From assembly GCA_025602915.1 (NCBI GenBank), contig JAHLJZ010000147.1, positions 1 to 27,705 of the forward strand: DNA of 27,705 nucleotides, written 5' to 3'. Made by a program: the position numbers and the translations under genes. This document shows positions 1-10,338 of this stretch, one piece after another (positions within the stretch are counted from its first letter, which is position 1; each line of letters begins with the position of its first letter). The notes under the pieces were generated by a model. That model was given only the letters and a program-made list of their open reading frames with translations. It ran no database searches and had not been told where the DNA came from. This DNA comes from Paraphysoderma sedebokerense (lineage: Eukaryota > Blastocladiomycota > Physodermatomycetes > Physodermatales > Physodermataceae).

Positions 1-53
1 GCGTTAAGGCCGCCATCTCTTCGGAGGCGTGGGTTCGAATCCCACAGAGCACA
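1..53 (+). tRNA. tRNA-Leu(AAG), 3' part, cut by the window edge
   Basis: The 53 bases are identical to 12561-12613, the 3' part of the complete tRNA-Leu below. They include the anticodon loop with AAG, the short variable arm, the T arm with loop TTCGAAT, and the 3' acceptor strand ending in the discriminator A. CCA is not encoded. A run of five T at about 56-60 fits a Pol III terminator. The 5' half lies outside the window. Confidence 0.93.
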
Positions 54-719
54 TGTTTTTGCTAAAAGTCAGAAACCCAAAGAATACTTATACTACTTCC
101 GATCAACTCTTTTTGATAAACCATCGATGTAACTTCGAAATTTCCAGTGTACAGCGCAAGGCGACCATCGGGCTTTTTTGTTTTTTACATTCCGTTTACT
201 GTTTTGCGAAACGCCACAATGATTTTTAGTTATCATTTTCTGGGTTGTTATTTTTCTTCCGTAACAAGCATCTGGCGCATCACTTTGTGCAGTGGAAAGG
301 AAGTTGGAGACTTAAGATTCGTAGTCGGCCAGTTCAAATGATAGAGAATAGATGACTAGCAATTTTCTAAAATCAAGCGTAAACCATAGCAATGAGAGAA
401 CAGACTTCCCGACATGCATAAATGTGAAAATTTGAATTCTTAGAGTTAAAATTGAAATACAAATAGATTGCAATTCATTAATTTCACACCGTAATAATCG
501 ATCAAAATGACCGCGACAAGGGCTAAACTGCTAATTTCCCAAGTCTCTCTCAAATCATACCATAATCTGCATTGCTGCAATAAGTAAAAGTTCAATGATA
601 TTCCTGAAATGCGTTTCAGCTGATTGCGGAAGAATGACATATTCACTAAACGCCAGCGAATTTCAATCAAGATAAATGTAGAATCGAATGTCGAATCTTG
701 ACCAACTGAGCTGCCAGTA
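54..719. other. Intergenic, no supported gene
   Basis: AT-rich DNA between the tRNA and the next possible gene. The open frames here (for example 446-802 on the - strand) have no splice continuity, domain or coding-like composition. I see no repeat or RNA gene. Confidence 0.5.
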
Positions 720-1434
720 ATGAGTTTTGCGGAACAGACATTACGGCCTGAAGTGGCCTTTGATTTTGAAATGCAAATAAAGGCTGGAGATGGAGATAGC
801 AATACTAGGATAAGGTGGAGACCGTTGGCTGTATCAAGCTATCAGCTGAGATTTCTCGACATGGCCGAGTTCGCTGAGACGTCGAGTGTGGACGTCAGCA
901 GTTTATAAACAGTTGCGCATATGTAAGTTTTTCATTTCTGACTCATTATCAGATGAATGTAGCCTCACTCAGTATGTGCTTCTGAAAACTGGAAATAGGT
1001 CAATTAATGGTCGATTGAACTTTCTGATCCAACTCATCCAGTAGATCCAAGTGATCTTGAAATTACGATTGTCAGTTGCCACTACAAAGCTCTACAAAGG
1101 CAATGACGCGTCAGGGAGACTTGCCACTAATGGCAGCAGGAATCAGTTCAGGCCCAGTCCTCGAGTGACCGAGTCCCTCGACTCCTCAGCAGAGATGGTA
1201 TCATGGTAATTGGTAAAGATTCTGGAAAGGAGACAGCAGAGACCAGACGACCTGATCGATAGTGTTACCCAAATTTCCGAGTTTGGAATTCCTAAATCAA
1301 CTGAAAAGCGAAAACGATTGCTGCCTACTGATCGCAATTTCTATCCGACGTTGTCAACTTATTTTTTATTGCAGCTAGTATCAGTCGCCTGCTGCTCGGA
1401 AAATGTCCTTCAAGCTATTTATTTTCCAATTTGA
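720..1434 (+). CDS. Possible small four-exon gene, unknown protein (tentative)
   Basis: I do not recognise this protein. Exon 1 opens at ATG 720 (start MSFAEQTLRPEVAFDFEMQI). Joining 720-900, 953-1040, 1090-1164 and 1230-1434 keeps every phase consistent (1, 2, 2) and gives 182 aa, Arg/Leu-rich and mostly polar, with no membrane segment in exons 1-3. The exon 2 piece (ECSLTQYVLLKTGNRSINGR) and the exon 4 piece (QQRPDDLIDSVTQISEFGIP) look like real coding sequence. Donors are non-consensus (gtttat, gtagat, gtgacc), so boundaries may be wrong. The last 32 nt would overlap, in another frame, the start of the ABCA gene, which is unusual. It could instead be a decayed gene or transcribed leader of ABCA. 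Confidence 0.35.
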
Positions 1435-4400
1435 GGCCTTGGTGCGCAAACACTTCCAGTGCCTCCTCAAAACTCCTATATTTTTGCTCTTGTCCGTTTT
1501 CGGACCAGGTAACATTAAACTAATGATTCTAAAAGTTCGTCTGTTGGGAAAGCTGACATTGGTTGGTTAATCAGGTCTCGCTATTATTGCTGCGTCCTTG
1601 ACTTATAACTCGCTGTATAGTTCATTGCTTAGTTCTCTTCTCGGTACTGAAGATGTGTCGTCGCTACCTCAAAAACTTTCCATCCCGAGCTGTTCGAATG
1701 GCTTTTACTGCAGCTCCATCATTTATTACTCTCCCGATGACCCTTATCACTCTGAAATCATGAAGAATGTGGCGAGTGCTACAGGACTACGGTTTGCTAC
1801 AGAGGTCAAGGGTTTCGCTGACGAAGAAAGTATGATCGCTCAATTTTATGCCAATAATGCAAAGTTGCAAAGACAAGCGAAAGCATGGAGGTGAGATTTA
1901 TGGCCGAAATTAAAACCTCACATTGAGCCATAATGTTAACATTATTTCGACTTCTAGTGTGGTATTCACGAGTTTCAAAAATCAAACAACACCAAAGACC
2001 TTTGCTGAAGCAGCCGCTATTTTGAGCACTACCAACACCACCTCCTACACGATTCTTGATGGCGTGACAACCGGTTTCTCCTTTCGCTCATTTGGTTCCG
2101 ATATACCGAATTCGTATGCTCTACCCAGAGCCCACACCATTGCTCTACAAGTAGAGATCGACTCTGCGATCACTGCGGTAAGAAAGGCGATGGTCACATC
2201 ACCAACTAGTCCCAATGTACCGAAATCAAAATTTACCGCAAAAGTTGCTACCTTCAGTGCCGCTGGAAACGACACCGCAAAATCATATTACTCAATGGCT
2301 GGTGGTGACGATGCTATAGAATCTATCGCCCGGACTTCCGCCGCATTGCCCACATCGGTTTTGATGACAGCGGGGTTTTTGCCGTTGATTCTCCTAGTCA
2401 TCCTCCGTAAGTTTCTCCTTTTAATTGATATAAAATTACATTGCTGACATTGACTGAATGATTTTTGATAAGTGTTGGCAAACGAGAAACACGGAGGCTT
2501 GCTTTCACCACTTCGTAAACTCGCAATGCTGGAATCTGCCTATTGGGCATCGGTTTATACAATTATCCTTGCCTTGACAACAGTTTCTGCCACGTTAAGC
2601 GTCATTTTGAGTCGTGCAGTGGTTAATGACTTCTTCATGATTCGGAATACCGACACAGCTGTATTGTTTCTTATTCAATGGCTATACGGCCAGTCATTAT
2701 GCGCATTCGCCAGTATTTTTGTTGCAGGATCCAGTGTCCAATATGCCTCGATGATATTTACAGCGTTATTTATGATTGCGAATGCAATATTTCCGTTCGT
2801 GGGGTAAGTCTGAATGAATAGAGTCGTGTGCGAGATTCGTATTTCAACTAACAATTCGGTATTTTCAAGGAATATTTTGGGGGCAGTCGGCGGTGGACTT
2901 CCAACCAGCGACAAATTATATGCAGGCTGGTGGTTTGAGGTGCACAGAACTAATCAATCAGGTAAGTTGTAGTAGTGGTTTCGATCCTATTTCTCTTCAT
3001 TTTAACGTTTTGTAATTTGGATAAGCCGATCTATTTGGCTATGGTATACTTCCGTCTTATCACTACGGCCGACTGGTGGGCGAAGTACTTCAGGCTACTG
3101 CTCGTAATAAAACCATTTCATTTTATAATGCAGTCAATTTGACACTATCTCATGGACCGTTTAACGCAACTCAATATCGATATGAGGAACGCGTTAAACT
3201 TATCTGGGAATTTAAAGTTCCTCCAGCTGCTGATAATCTCGGATATTTATTCTTACTGACGTTTGTATGCTTGATGCTGTGCTGGTATTTGAATCAGGTC
3301 ATTGTTGGAAAGAGTGGAGGGGCACGGCCGTTTTACTTTATCGTCGGATGGATGGTTGATAAGTTGATCAAAAAAGATTTATCTGACTCCATGAAAAGTA
3401 AGAGAGATGAAAGCGCTAGCAGAGATTGTGTAGTTATTTCTGGTTTAGAAAAAAAGTACGGAAAAACGCATGCGCTTCAAGGAGTTGATATGATTATGCG
3501 GAAGGGAAAGGTGTTTGTTCTCCTCGGACATAATGGATCAGGTATTCTGCCGTTTTGAATCCCCTTGCTTAAAACATGTCACTAAAGGATTCACCCAGGA
3601 AAAACGTCTTTGATCAATATTCTCACCGGGCTTCTGACCCCAACGTCTGGGGATTGTTTTGTGTTTGGACATTCGGCTTCTCAGTCTTCTCACTTCATCC
3701 AAAATCAACTTGGATCATGCCCTCAACACGATTTACTATGGGACCGACTGACGCCTTACCAGCACATGAGATTGTTTTGCAGATTTAAGGGAATACCGTT
3801 CGCCGAACTAGATAAGTACATCTGCGAACGATTAGATCGTGTTGGCCTACTGGAGCATAAACATAAACCCGTGGGAACATTCAGCGGTTTGTCCCTTGAT
3901 ACTGTATTTTGTCAGGATGGCTTTGCTAAAATTTTCATATCGCAGGCGGTATGAAAAGACGATTGAGCATTATCGCTTGTTCCATTGGTTCGGTGAGTCC
4001 CCCATAGACGACTGACTTTGTTATTGAGTAAAATAGTATTAATGTAGTTCTCTTAGCCTAAGCTCATTGTACTGGATGAACCCACTACGGTAAGTTAATT
4101 TCTGACTTTCATTAAGGAAACATGCGTAGGAACTGAAAATATCAATAAGGCTCTGGATCCTATCAATCGTCGTAAAGTATGGGAATTCATTAAAGACATG
4201 CGAAAAAATGCCGTTCTCCTCTTAAGTATGTTCATCCTCGTTCAAACACTTTATCACCGATTTTTAACCTTTCAATAGCTACGCATAACATGGAAGAAGC
4301 AGACGCCCTGGGTGACGACATCTGTATAATTGACCACGGAAAGGTCAAAGCTACAGGAACAGCGTTGGAGCTAAAGAATCGACATGGTACCGGGTACCAA

Positions 4401-7400
4401 GTTACCCTCTTGACGGCAGCTGGACAGTGCCCTAGAATGAGCAAACTTGTCCGAAACTTGCTTCCTGATGCGAAAGAGGTTTCAATAACAGCTACCTCGC
4501 TGACTATCGCTCTGCCAAAATCTGCAATGTCTACTCTACCGGCTTTTTTCCGATTCGTACAATCGAAGGGTGCGATCTCTCATCCTAAGGTGCCGGAGAT
4601 TACGCCTGATCTTGATCCAACTGTTGTCAAGGAATGGGGTGTCCAGAATTGTTCCCTTGAACAGGTTTTTTTGAAACTTTGTGGGGATATCGTTGAAAAA
4701 GAGACTGCAGATACGGCAATCTTAGCTCTTCCGGACAACGAAGTCGACAACATCAGTGCGAACGCTGTCACGAACTTTAGGGCGAGACCAACTTTTCACA
4801 CACAAATTGTTGGTGTAATCTTGAAAAATTGGGCGGTTAGTATTACGCGTTCGGTGTAGTCTTCTTTAATTGCTGATTTGATCACCTTACTAAACCAATA
4901 TTTCTGGTTAGTTTCAACGGAAGCAAATCAAGACCAACTGCGTTCTAATCTTTTTCATTGTCATCTGTATTGCACTGATCCCTATCCTTAAGGGATTGTT
5001 TTCCGGGTCAATGTTCAACGAAGTAAAAGTGTGCCCTGATGGATACAAGGTCGGTCTAGAGAAAAATGAATGTTTATGCTAAGATTACTAATCGGCAGTA
5101 ATATAATATTATAGGAATTAGGCAAACTCCCTTTGAATACAAGTAGTCTTTCGGATTTCATAGTGGGGTTAGGGACTGGGCCCGACTTTTACGGCCCGCC
5201 TTCAGAGAGAACTTGCGACCTTAAACAATATTCAGCCATCTCAAAAGTTCTTGGCAATGTGTGCACTGCAGAAACACCTTTTTTCTGCCCGCTACGCGAT
5301 TACGGTATCGAAAGACAGCTTAGTTATCTCAATGACAGTATTCCTCAACTATGGTATCAAGATAACACTTCTCAAATCGTTCAATTGAGCCAAAATCAAA
5401 CAGCAGAATACTTTTTCAAAGATTTTACTTCTTTCGGAAATATCTCGAGCTTGGTCACTACTGTCAACTTTATAAACAAAACGTCCGCGCAGTCAATCAA
5501 TCAAATCGTATATACGACGCAGCAAAGTTATTCCAGCGAGGTCACCAATATTTCGGCGATGTGCTTTCCCACAAACTATTACTATCAACCATTTAGCTAT
5601 GGAATTATCACTAACAATACTAGCCAGTCTGAACAGCGCCTGCATGACTCGGTTGGTGATATCGGCATCATCGTGAACCATGCAACAAGCAGCGGTCCCA
5701 TTTCTTTTGATGCTGAAATCCGATATTTTGCCAATCAAAATAAATACAGTCATTTACGTTTTGTTTCGCCGAAAACACCAATTGGTTGCATCGCGTTCAC
5801 TGCCGAGCCAAGCTTTTCAGATTCCTCCAGATTCGGTCAGTTTAGTCCAAGCAGTGGCATTCCGCCACCTACCAACAGCTCTGTCTACTCTACGGTAAAG
5901 ACCGCCAAAGGTCGACTCAACCGTTTATTTGGGATGTTCATGAGACAATCCGTGGAACCCGTAATGATGAGAATACTGGGATCTCTCACCAATGCAATGG
6001 CGAGACAGGTTGTTGGCACCGATGAGAAAATATTCTCCGACATTTACAGTATTCCATTCTTAGAATTTGATGAGGGAAATGTAGTAATTACGTTGCTCTT
6101 GATGATATCATTTTATTGGTTTTTTCCCATCTTTGTAATGATTCCTTTTATGGAAAGAGTCGAGCATTTGGTATGTTGGTATTATCATGATTTATAAGAG
6201 TTATTGTACTTACCTCTCCTCATTTTACACATTTAGTTTGGATATTATCGAGTGAACGGATTGCTTCTATGGACGTATTGGCTCGGAAATTATGCATTCA
6301 ATATGCTAATCTCACTTCCTGTGCTTATCGCTGCAACAATTATACTCAAATTAAGCTATGCTCATATTGATGGTGGATTGTTCCTGCTTATATGTCTTGT
6401 CGGCGTGCATTCAATCATCGGATGGGCATTTTTATTCAGTACCTTAATACCATCAGTGACTCTTGCCAGACTGTTGTCGTTCATTATGCCGATTGTTATC
6501 GCTTTGCCCTCTGCCGTTGCAGTGCATTCAGAGATGTTTGGAGGGTCTGGCTCAGTGACCATGGATTCGTTAGCGTTTTCGCCGCTTGCATTTGCATTTT
6601 GCTTTCGGGTTGTTTTCCAGGTTGGTGCTATTTTTAACATATAATGCATCTGATAGGATAGTTTTCACTCACCATTAAGTATGTCTGACTTCAATTCTAG
6701 AATTATGACTTGGATACCTGCGTAATTCCTTTGGCATTGATGTTTGTGACCGGATTGTTGTGTATTATACTGGCAATATTCGTCAGTGTGTTATTTGAAA
6801 AATCGGAAGCGATCAAAGAGATGCTTGCCATGCGGATTCGGCTATTAATTACGTCAGCAAAGTCGACTCGAGTGGAAGTAACCAAAGATGTGGAGTCCCC
6901 AATAGACAATAACGTCGGTGTGATGGAAGAACGAAACAAGGTGGCACAAGCTAAAGAGAAGGGATCTACTTTTGAAGTCTATATCAAAGGCTTGAACAAG
7001 TGGTTCGGATCATTTCGCGCAGTGCAAGATTTGCATTTAGGTTTGGAAAAAGGAGAATGCTTTGGTTTACTCGGGTACAAAAAATTCCGCATTATCGTAT
7101 TTTGAAAGATAACTTAAAATTAACTCATTGTGCTGTAAAGACCTAACGGTGCAGGTAAAACCACAACCATACAAATACTTCAGGGCTCTTTAAAACCGTC
7201 GTCCGGCATTGCGATGGTCGGTGGTTATGAAGTCACAAATCCGATGCTGTCCTCCGTCATGGGTGTTTGCCCGCAGGTATGCACATCCTTCATCTGTTTG
7301 CTCCGAGCTGAGAATGCCTCTAACAGCGCTTATCTACAATAGCACGATCGAGTATTCTTAGAACTCACTGTTGAAGAAAATCTACTTTTTTTTGCCCGCG

Positions 7401-8444
7401 TCCGCGGTGCATCATGGAAAATGTCCCGTGAACTTGCGGAACACGCTTCCAAAATGGTTTGTAACTTTTCGACCTAGTGAGCGAATACTAGTAGTTGGGT
7501 GAGTGACCTTAATTTCTTTCACTCTAGGTTGGCTTGACAGGACCTGCCTACATACGTCAAGCACAATTTTTATCGGGGGGTATGAGAAGACGGTTAGCTC
7601 TTGCCATCGCCATGATTGGCTCTCCTAGAGTATTGTTTCTCGATGAGCCAACCACGGTATGTTGCTTTACTGTTCGCGTGCTTTGTCAGTTGCCACAAAA
7701 CCGGAATTGACGTTAATGTCGTTTATAGGGTTTGGATCCAGCCAATCGGTTGCATATGTGGCGCATCATCGGTAATATTCGCGACCGAAAAGAACATTGT
7801 ATTTGCCTGATCTCTCATTCAATGGACGAAGGTAATGAAATTCGTAGCCGTAATACTCTCGAAAACACAGTTAACATAGACATATTTTTAGTTGACACCT
7901 TGTCCACGCGAATTGGAATTATGGCTGCTGGGTCGTTGCGTTGTATCGGTTCACAGATTACATTGAAGAATAAGTTTGGAACAGGTATTATTTGCTGAAG
8001 TGGATGCATTCAATTTTCCGCTCGGTTGGATTGCTAACATGTTGTAATGCTTCAGGATACTCGTTGGTTTTCCAAACGGCTCTCCAATCGGAAGCTACTC
8101 CGGCGGCTATATTCGGAAAAGAAGCGAGCGTGACCAAGTATCTTACATCGATTGTGTCTGAAAAGATATCAAAATCTTACAAGCTGGAGTATGCGCCCTC
8201 GATCGAAGATGTCAAAGACCGTCTGACTACTGGTGCAATTACCGTTGTGGATTCTAATGGCAAGGAAGCGAAGTGGAGTGCATCCATAAAATTTGGGTTG
8301 CCAAATGATATTAAATTAGGTGATGTTTTGGAAGTTTTGGAAGCCTGCGTAACCGATGAAACTTCGAATGTGGTGGAATGGGGATTGAATCAAAGTACTT
8401 TGGAAGACGTGTTTATTCGGGTCGCTACAAAATACGTTAAGTGA
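1403..8444 (+). CDS. ABC transporter, subfamily A (full-length, two-halved)
   Basis: Membrane ATPase of the ABCA class, whose members mostly move lipids; the substrate here cannot be told. I place 21 exons: 1403-1508, 1575-1890, 1958-2406, 2473-2803, 2870-2961, 3026-3541, 3599-3886, 3946-3992, 4057-4089, 4150-4225, 4279-4835, 4912-5049, 5115-6170, 6237-6620, 6701-7074, 7141-7276, 7343-7456, 7528-7656, 7729-7831, 7892-7984, 8056-8444. They total 5727 nt, 1908 aa, with all phases consistent. Order: membrane segment near residue 25-45, extracellular loop, membrane cluster, NBD1 (about 566-790: Walker A GHNGSGKTS 599-607, Q-loop PQHD, signature FSGGM, LIVLDEP, H-loop TTH), second half with a large Asn-glycosylation-rich loop (about 984-1240), membrane cluster, NBD2 (GPNGAGKTT 1588-1596, LSGGM, LFLDEP, GLDP, ISH). 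The length is normal for the class. NBD1 has ALDP after DEPTT. A poly(A) signal follows at 8639. Confidence 0.95.
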
Positions 8445-8638
8445 TGACTTATTCTATTACATATTGATAGCAAGTATATTTATTGCACTGACAAATAGAA
8501 AAAATTATTTTATTAAATTGCGGATTCTTTCGTATTTTGGGGTGGATGTTAAGAATTGTAGATATTTTATTTTAGAGAACGAACTTTAAGTATTATAAAT
8601 TATCCTGTTCACATTGCGGTTTTGTACATTGTCTTTTG

Positions 8639-8644
8639 AATAAA
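8639..8644 (+). promoter_or_regulatory. Poly(A) signal AATAAA of the ABCA gene
   Basis: Canonical AATAAA 195 nt downstream of the ABCA stop and about 15 nt before the duplicated BTB unit begins. It is the only canonical hexamer I see in this interval. Confidence 0.6.
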
Positions 8645-8659
8645 GCTGTAAATATAATA

Positions 8660-10338
8660 AGCATTAATGTCAACTCGGCTGTTTGGACGCGCTAAATGAA
8701 GTCGGGATCTAGGATTTTCAACGATCACATAAACCTGGCCTGGAAGCTAAATAGTCTATTGATCGAATACTGATACTGATACTATAAAGGCACTCGAATA
8801 CCATGGTGACGCTGCAACTAGATCCGACTGTTGTCTCGAAACTCAAAAATTGCAGAAAATTGTCCGATGAGACGTTGTCGTCAAATACGGTGACAAAGAG
8901 TATCATCTCCATAAATTCATCCTTGCCGCATCCAGTCAATATTTCTTTGCCGCTTTCACAAACTGGTCCAACGATACGATAGATTTATCTCAAGTTCCGT
9001 TTGATGTAGATGCTTTGGAGGCTCTGTTCGACATTATTTATTTGGCTTTTGAGTTTGACCAGATCGGAAAGTACGTTGAGGCCGGACACAGTATTGGCAT
9101 GTTGAAGAAAGCGTTGGATTTTTTTATGATGACATCCCAAGAAACTCTTCTGTATGATGGAATTCGGGGCTATTTCATAGAAGTTGTTCACGATCCGGAA
9201 AAAATGATGTCGCTGATTGTTAGTGTCGCTGATCTATTATCCATGGAATGGGATGCCTCTACAATGCTTTATTTCAGATCGTATCTCCAAGCACATGCTT
9301 ATATATCGCTTAAAGATGTTTTCGATCGGCTTCCGTTCTCTTTGGCTTCGCTTCTTTTAACAGACGGTTTTGCCGTTCCAAACGAACAGACACGCCTTGA
9401 CTTGTTTATGTCCGTGTACGAGAAACTGGAAGGGCAAGGAAAATCTGAATTTAGGGTTATGCTTCTCAATTACATTTATTCTGCAAACACAGATCCCGAA
9501 ACTATATGGAAGCTCGTCGAGACAATGGAAGAATCAAAAATACTCTTTTTCACACAGTCACATCGTCATCCCGTTTTCGCTCTCACCCCGAGACATCCTC
9601 TTACATATGGCAAGAAGATTAAAGTTGGAGCGGAGGCGCCACAATTATTTGTGATCGCTTATTCCAAGGTGAAAATGGAGTTGCGTGTTACAGTGACTCA
9701 TGATAAGAAAGCAACTGCATACGTTTACTTTTCGCCTCCATTGACCGATAAAATTTGTCATTTTTCTATGGTATTCATCTTGGATGAGCACCCTCCTTCC
9801 AGTATGATTTCTCCACAAAATGATTTAATACGTCAAAAGAACCTTATTGTACGAGATGGATCCCTGGACAATTGGGGGTGGCCTGACACTGGAATTGAAG
9901 TGGGAAAGTGTTATATTGTTTTGTTTACTTTTCATGAATTTGTTAAAATTTAGTAATACCCACACTACAACATTTGTGTTGATAAAATTATGGTACTATT
10001 TTGACGATTTGCCAAACTCACAGTGTACTTTTCAAATTATGTATGTCGTAAATAGGGGTGTAAACAACTAAAAAACTGTAGTTTACAATCCAAGCAATCG
10101 TGTTGTCTCAATATGACCATAGTTCTGTAAAACCGTTTCCGATATGTAGATTTCTAATAGCGTTATCCCAAAGTTTTTTTTGTTTATTTCGTTCACTGTC
10201 CAACCTTTCAATTCAACTCCTCGATATCAACAATCGCAGCCATTCATCAATCACACTATTAAGGACAATATTGACTACAGAACATCACTTCAACAATCAG
10301 CAAGAAGCTTCCCGAGACCGAAAATTAAAAATTATTTT
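8660..10338 (+). repeat. Tandem segmental duplication, unit 1
   Basis: This unit aligns with 10339-11926 along its whole length. The similarity covers a leader of about 140 nt (sharing GTTTGGACGCGC versus ATTTGGACGCGC), the BTB reading frame, and about 370 nt of tail. Tail landmarks are the CAAGCAATCGTGTTGTCT block, CCGTTTCCGAT, CTCGATATCAAC and CCGAGACCGAAAAT. Unit 1 is about 90 nt longer, mostly because of extra sequence after the stop codon. Direct orientation and abutting ends point to tandem duplication by unequal exchange. Confidence 0.85.
8803..9953 (+). pseudogene. BTB/POZ protein, copy 1, frame broken early
   Basis: Close paralogue of the intact gene at 10491-11639. Both begin MVTLQLDPT at the same point of the duplicated unit. 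Copy 1 has five extra bases (GAGAC, 8869-8873) just where the BTB domain starts (LSD...). The ATG frame then ends after about 60 codons, and the conserved frame, open from about 8871 to 9953, has an in-frame TGA just before it and no ATG until near 9099. The remaining 360 or so codons carry no stop and track copy 2 closely, so the break is either recent or a sequence error. No GT-AG pair removes the insertion. A shorter product starting at the internal Met (GMLKKALDFF) would lack the BTB core. Role as for copy 2, if any. Confidence 0.75.

Noticed and set aside
446-802. 118-codon frame on the - strand
   Set aside because: It lies across the region of the better + strand candidate exon at 720, has no domain, and its composition looks like translated AT-rich noncoding DNA.
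8803-8900. An intron that would remove the 5-nt insertion in BTB copy 1
   Set aside because: No GT-AG pair of reasonable length restores the frame at the right place, and copy 2 has no intron there.
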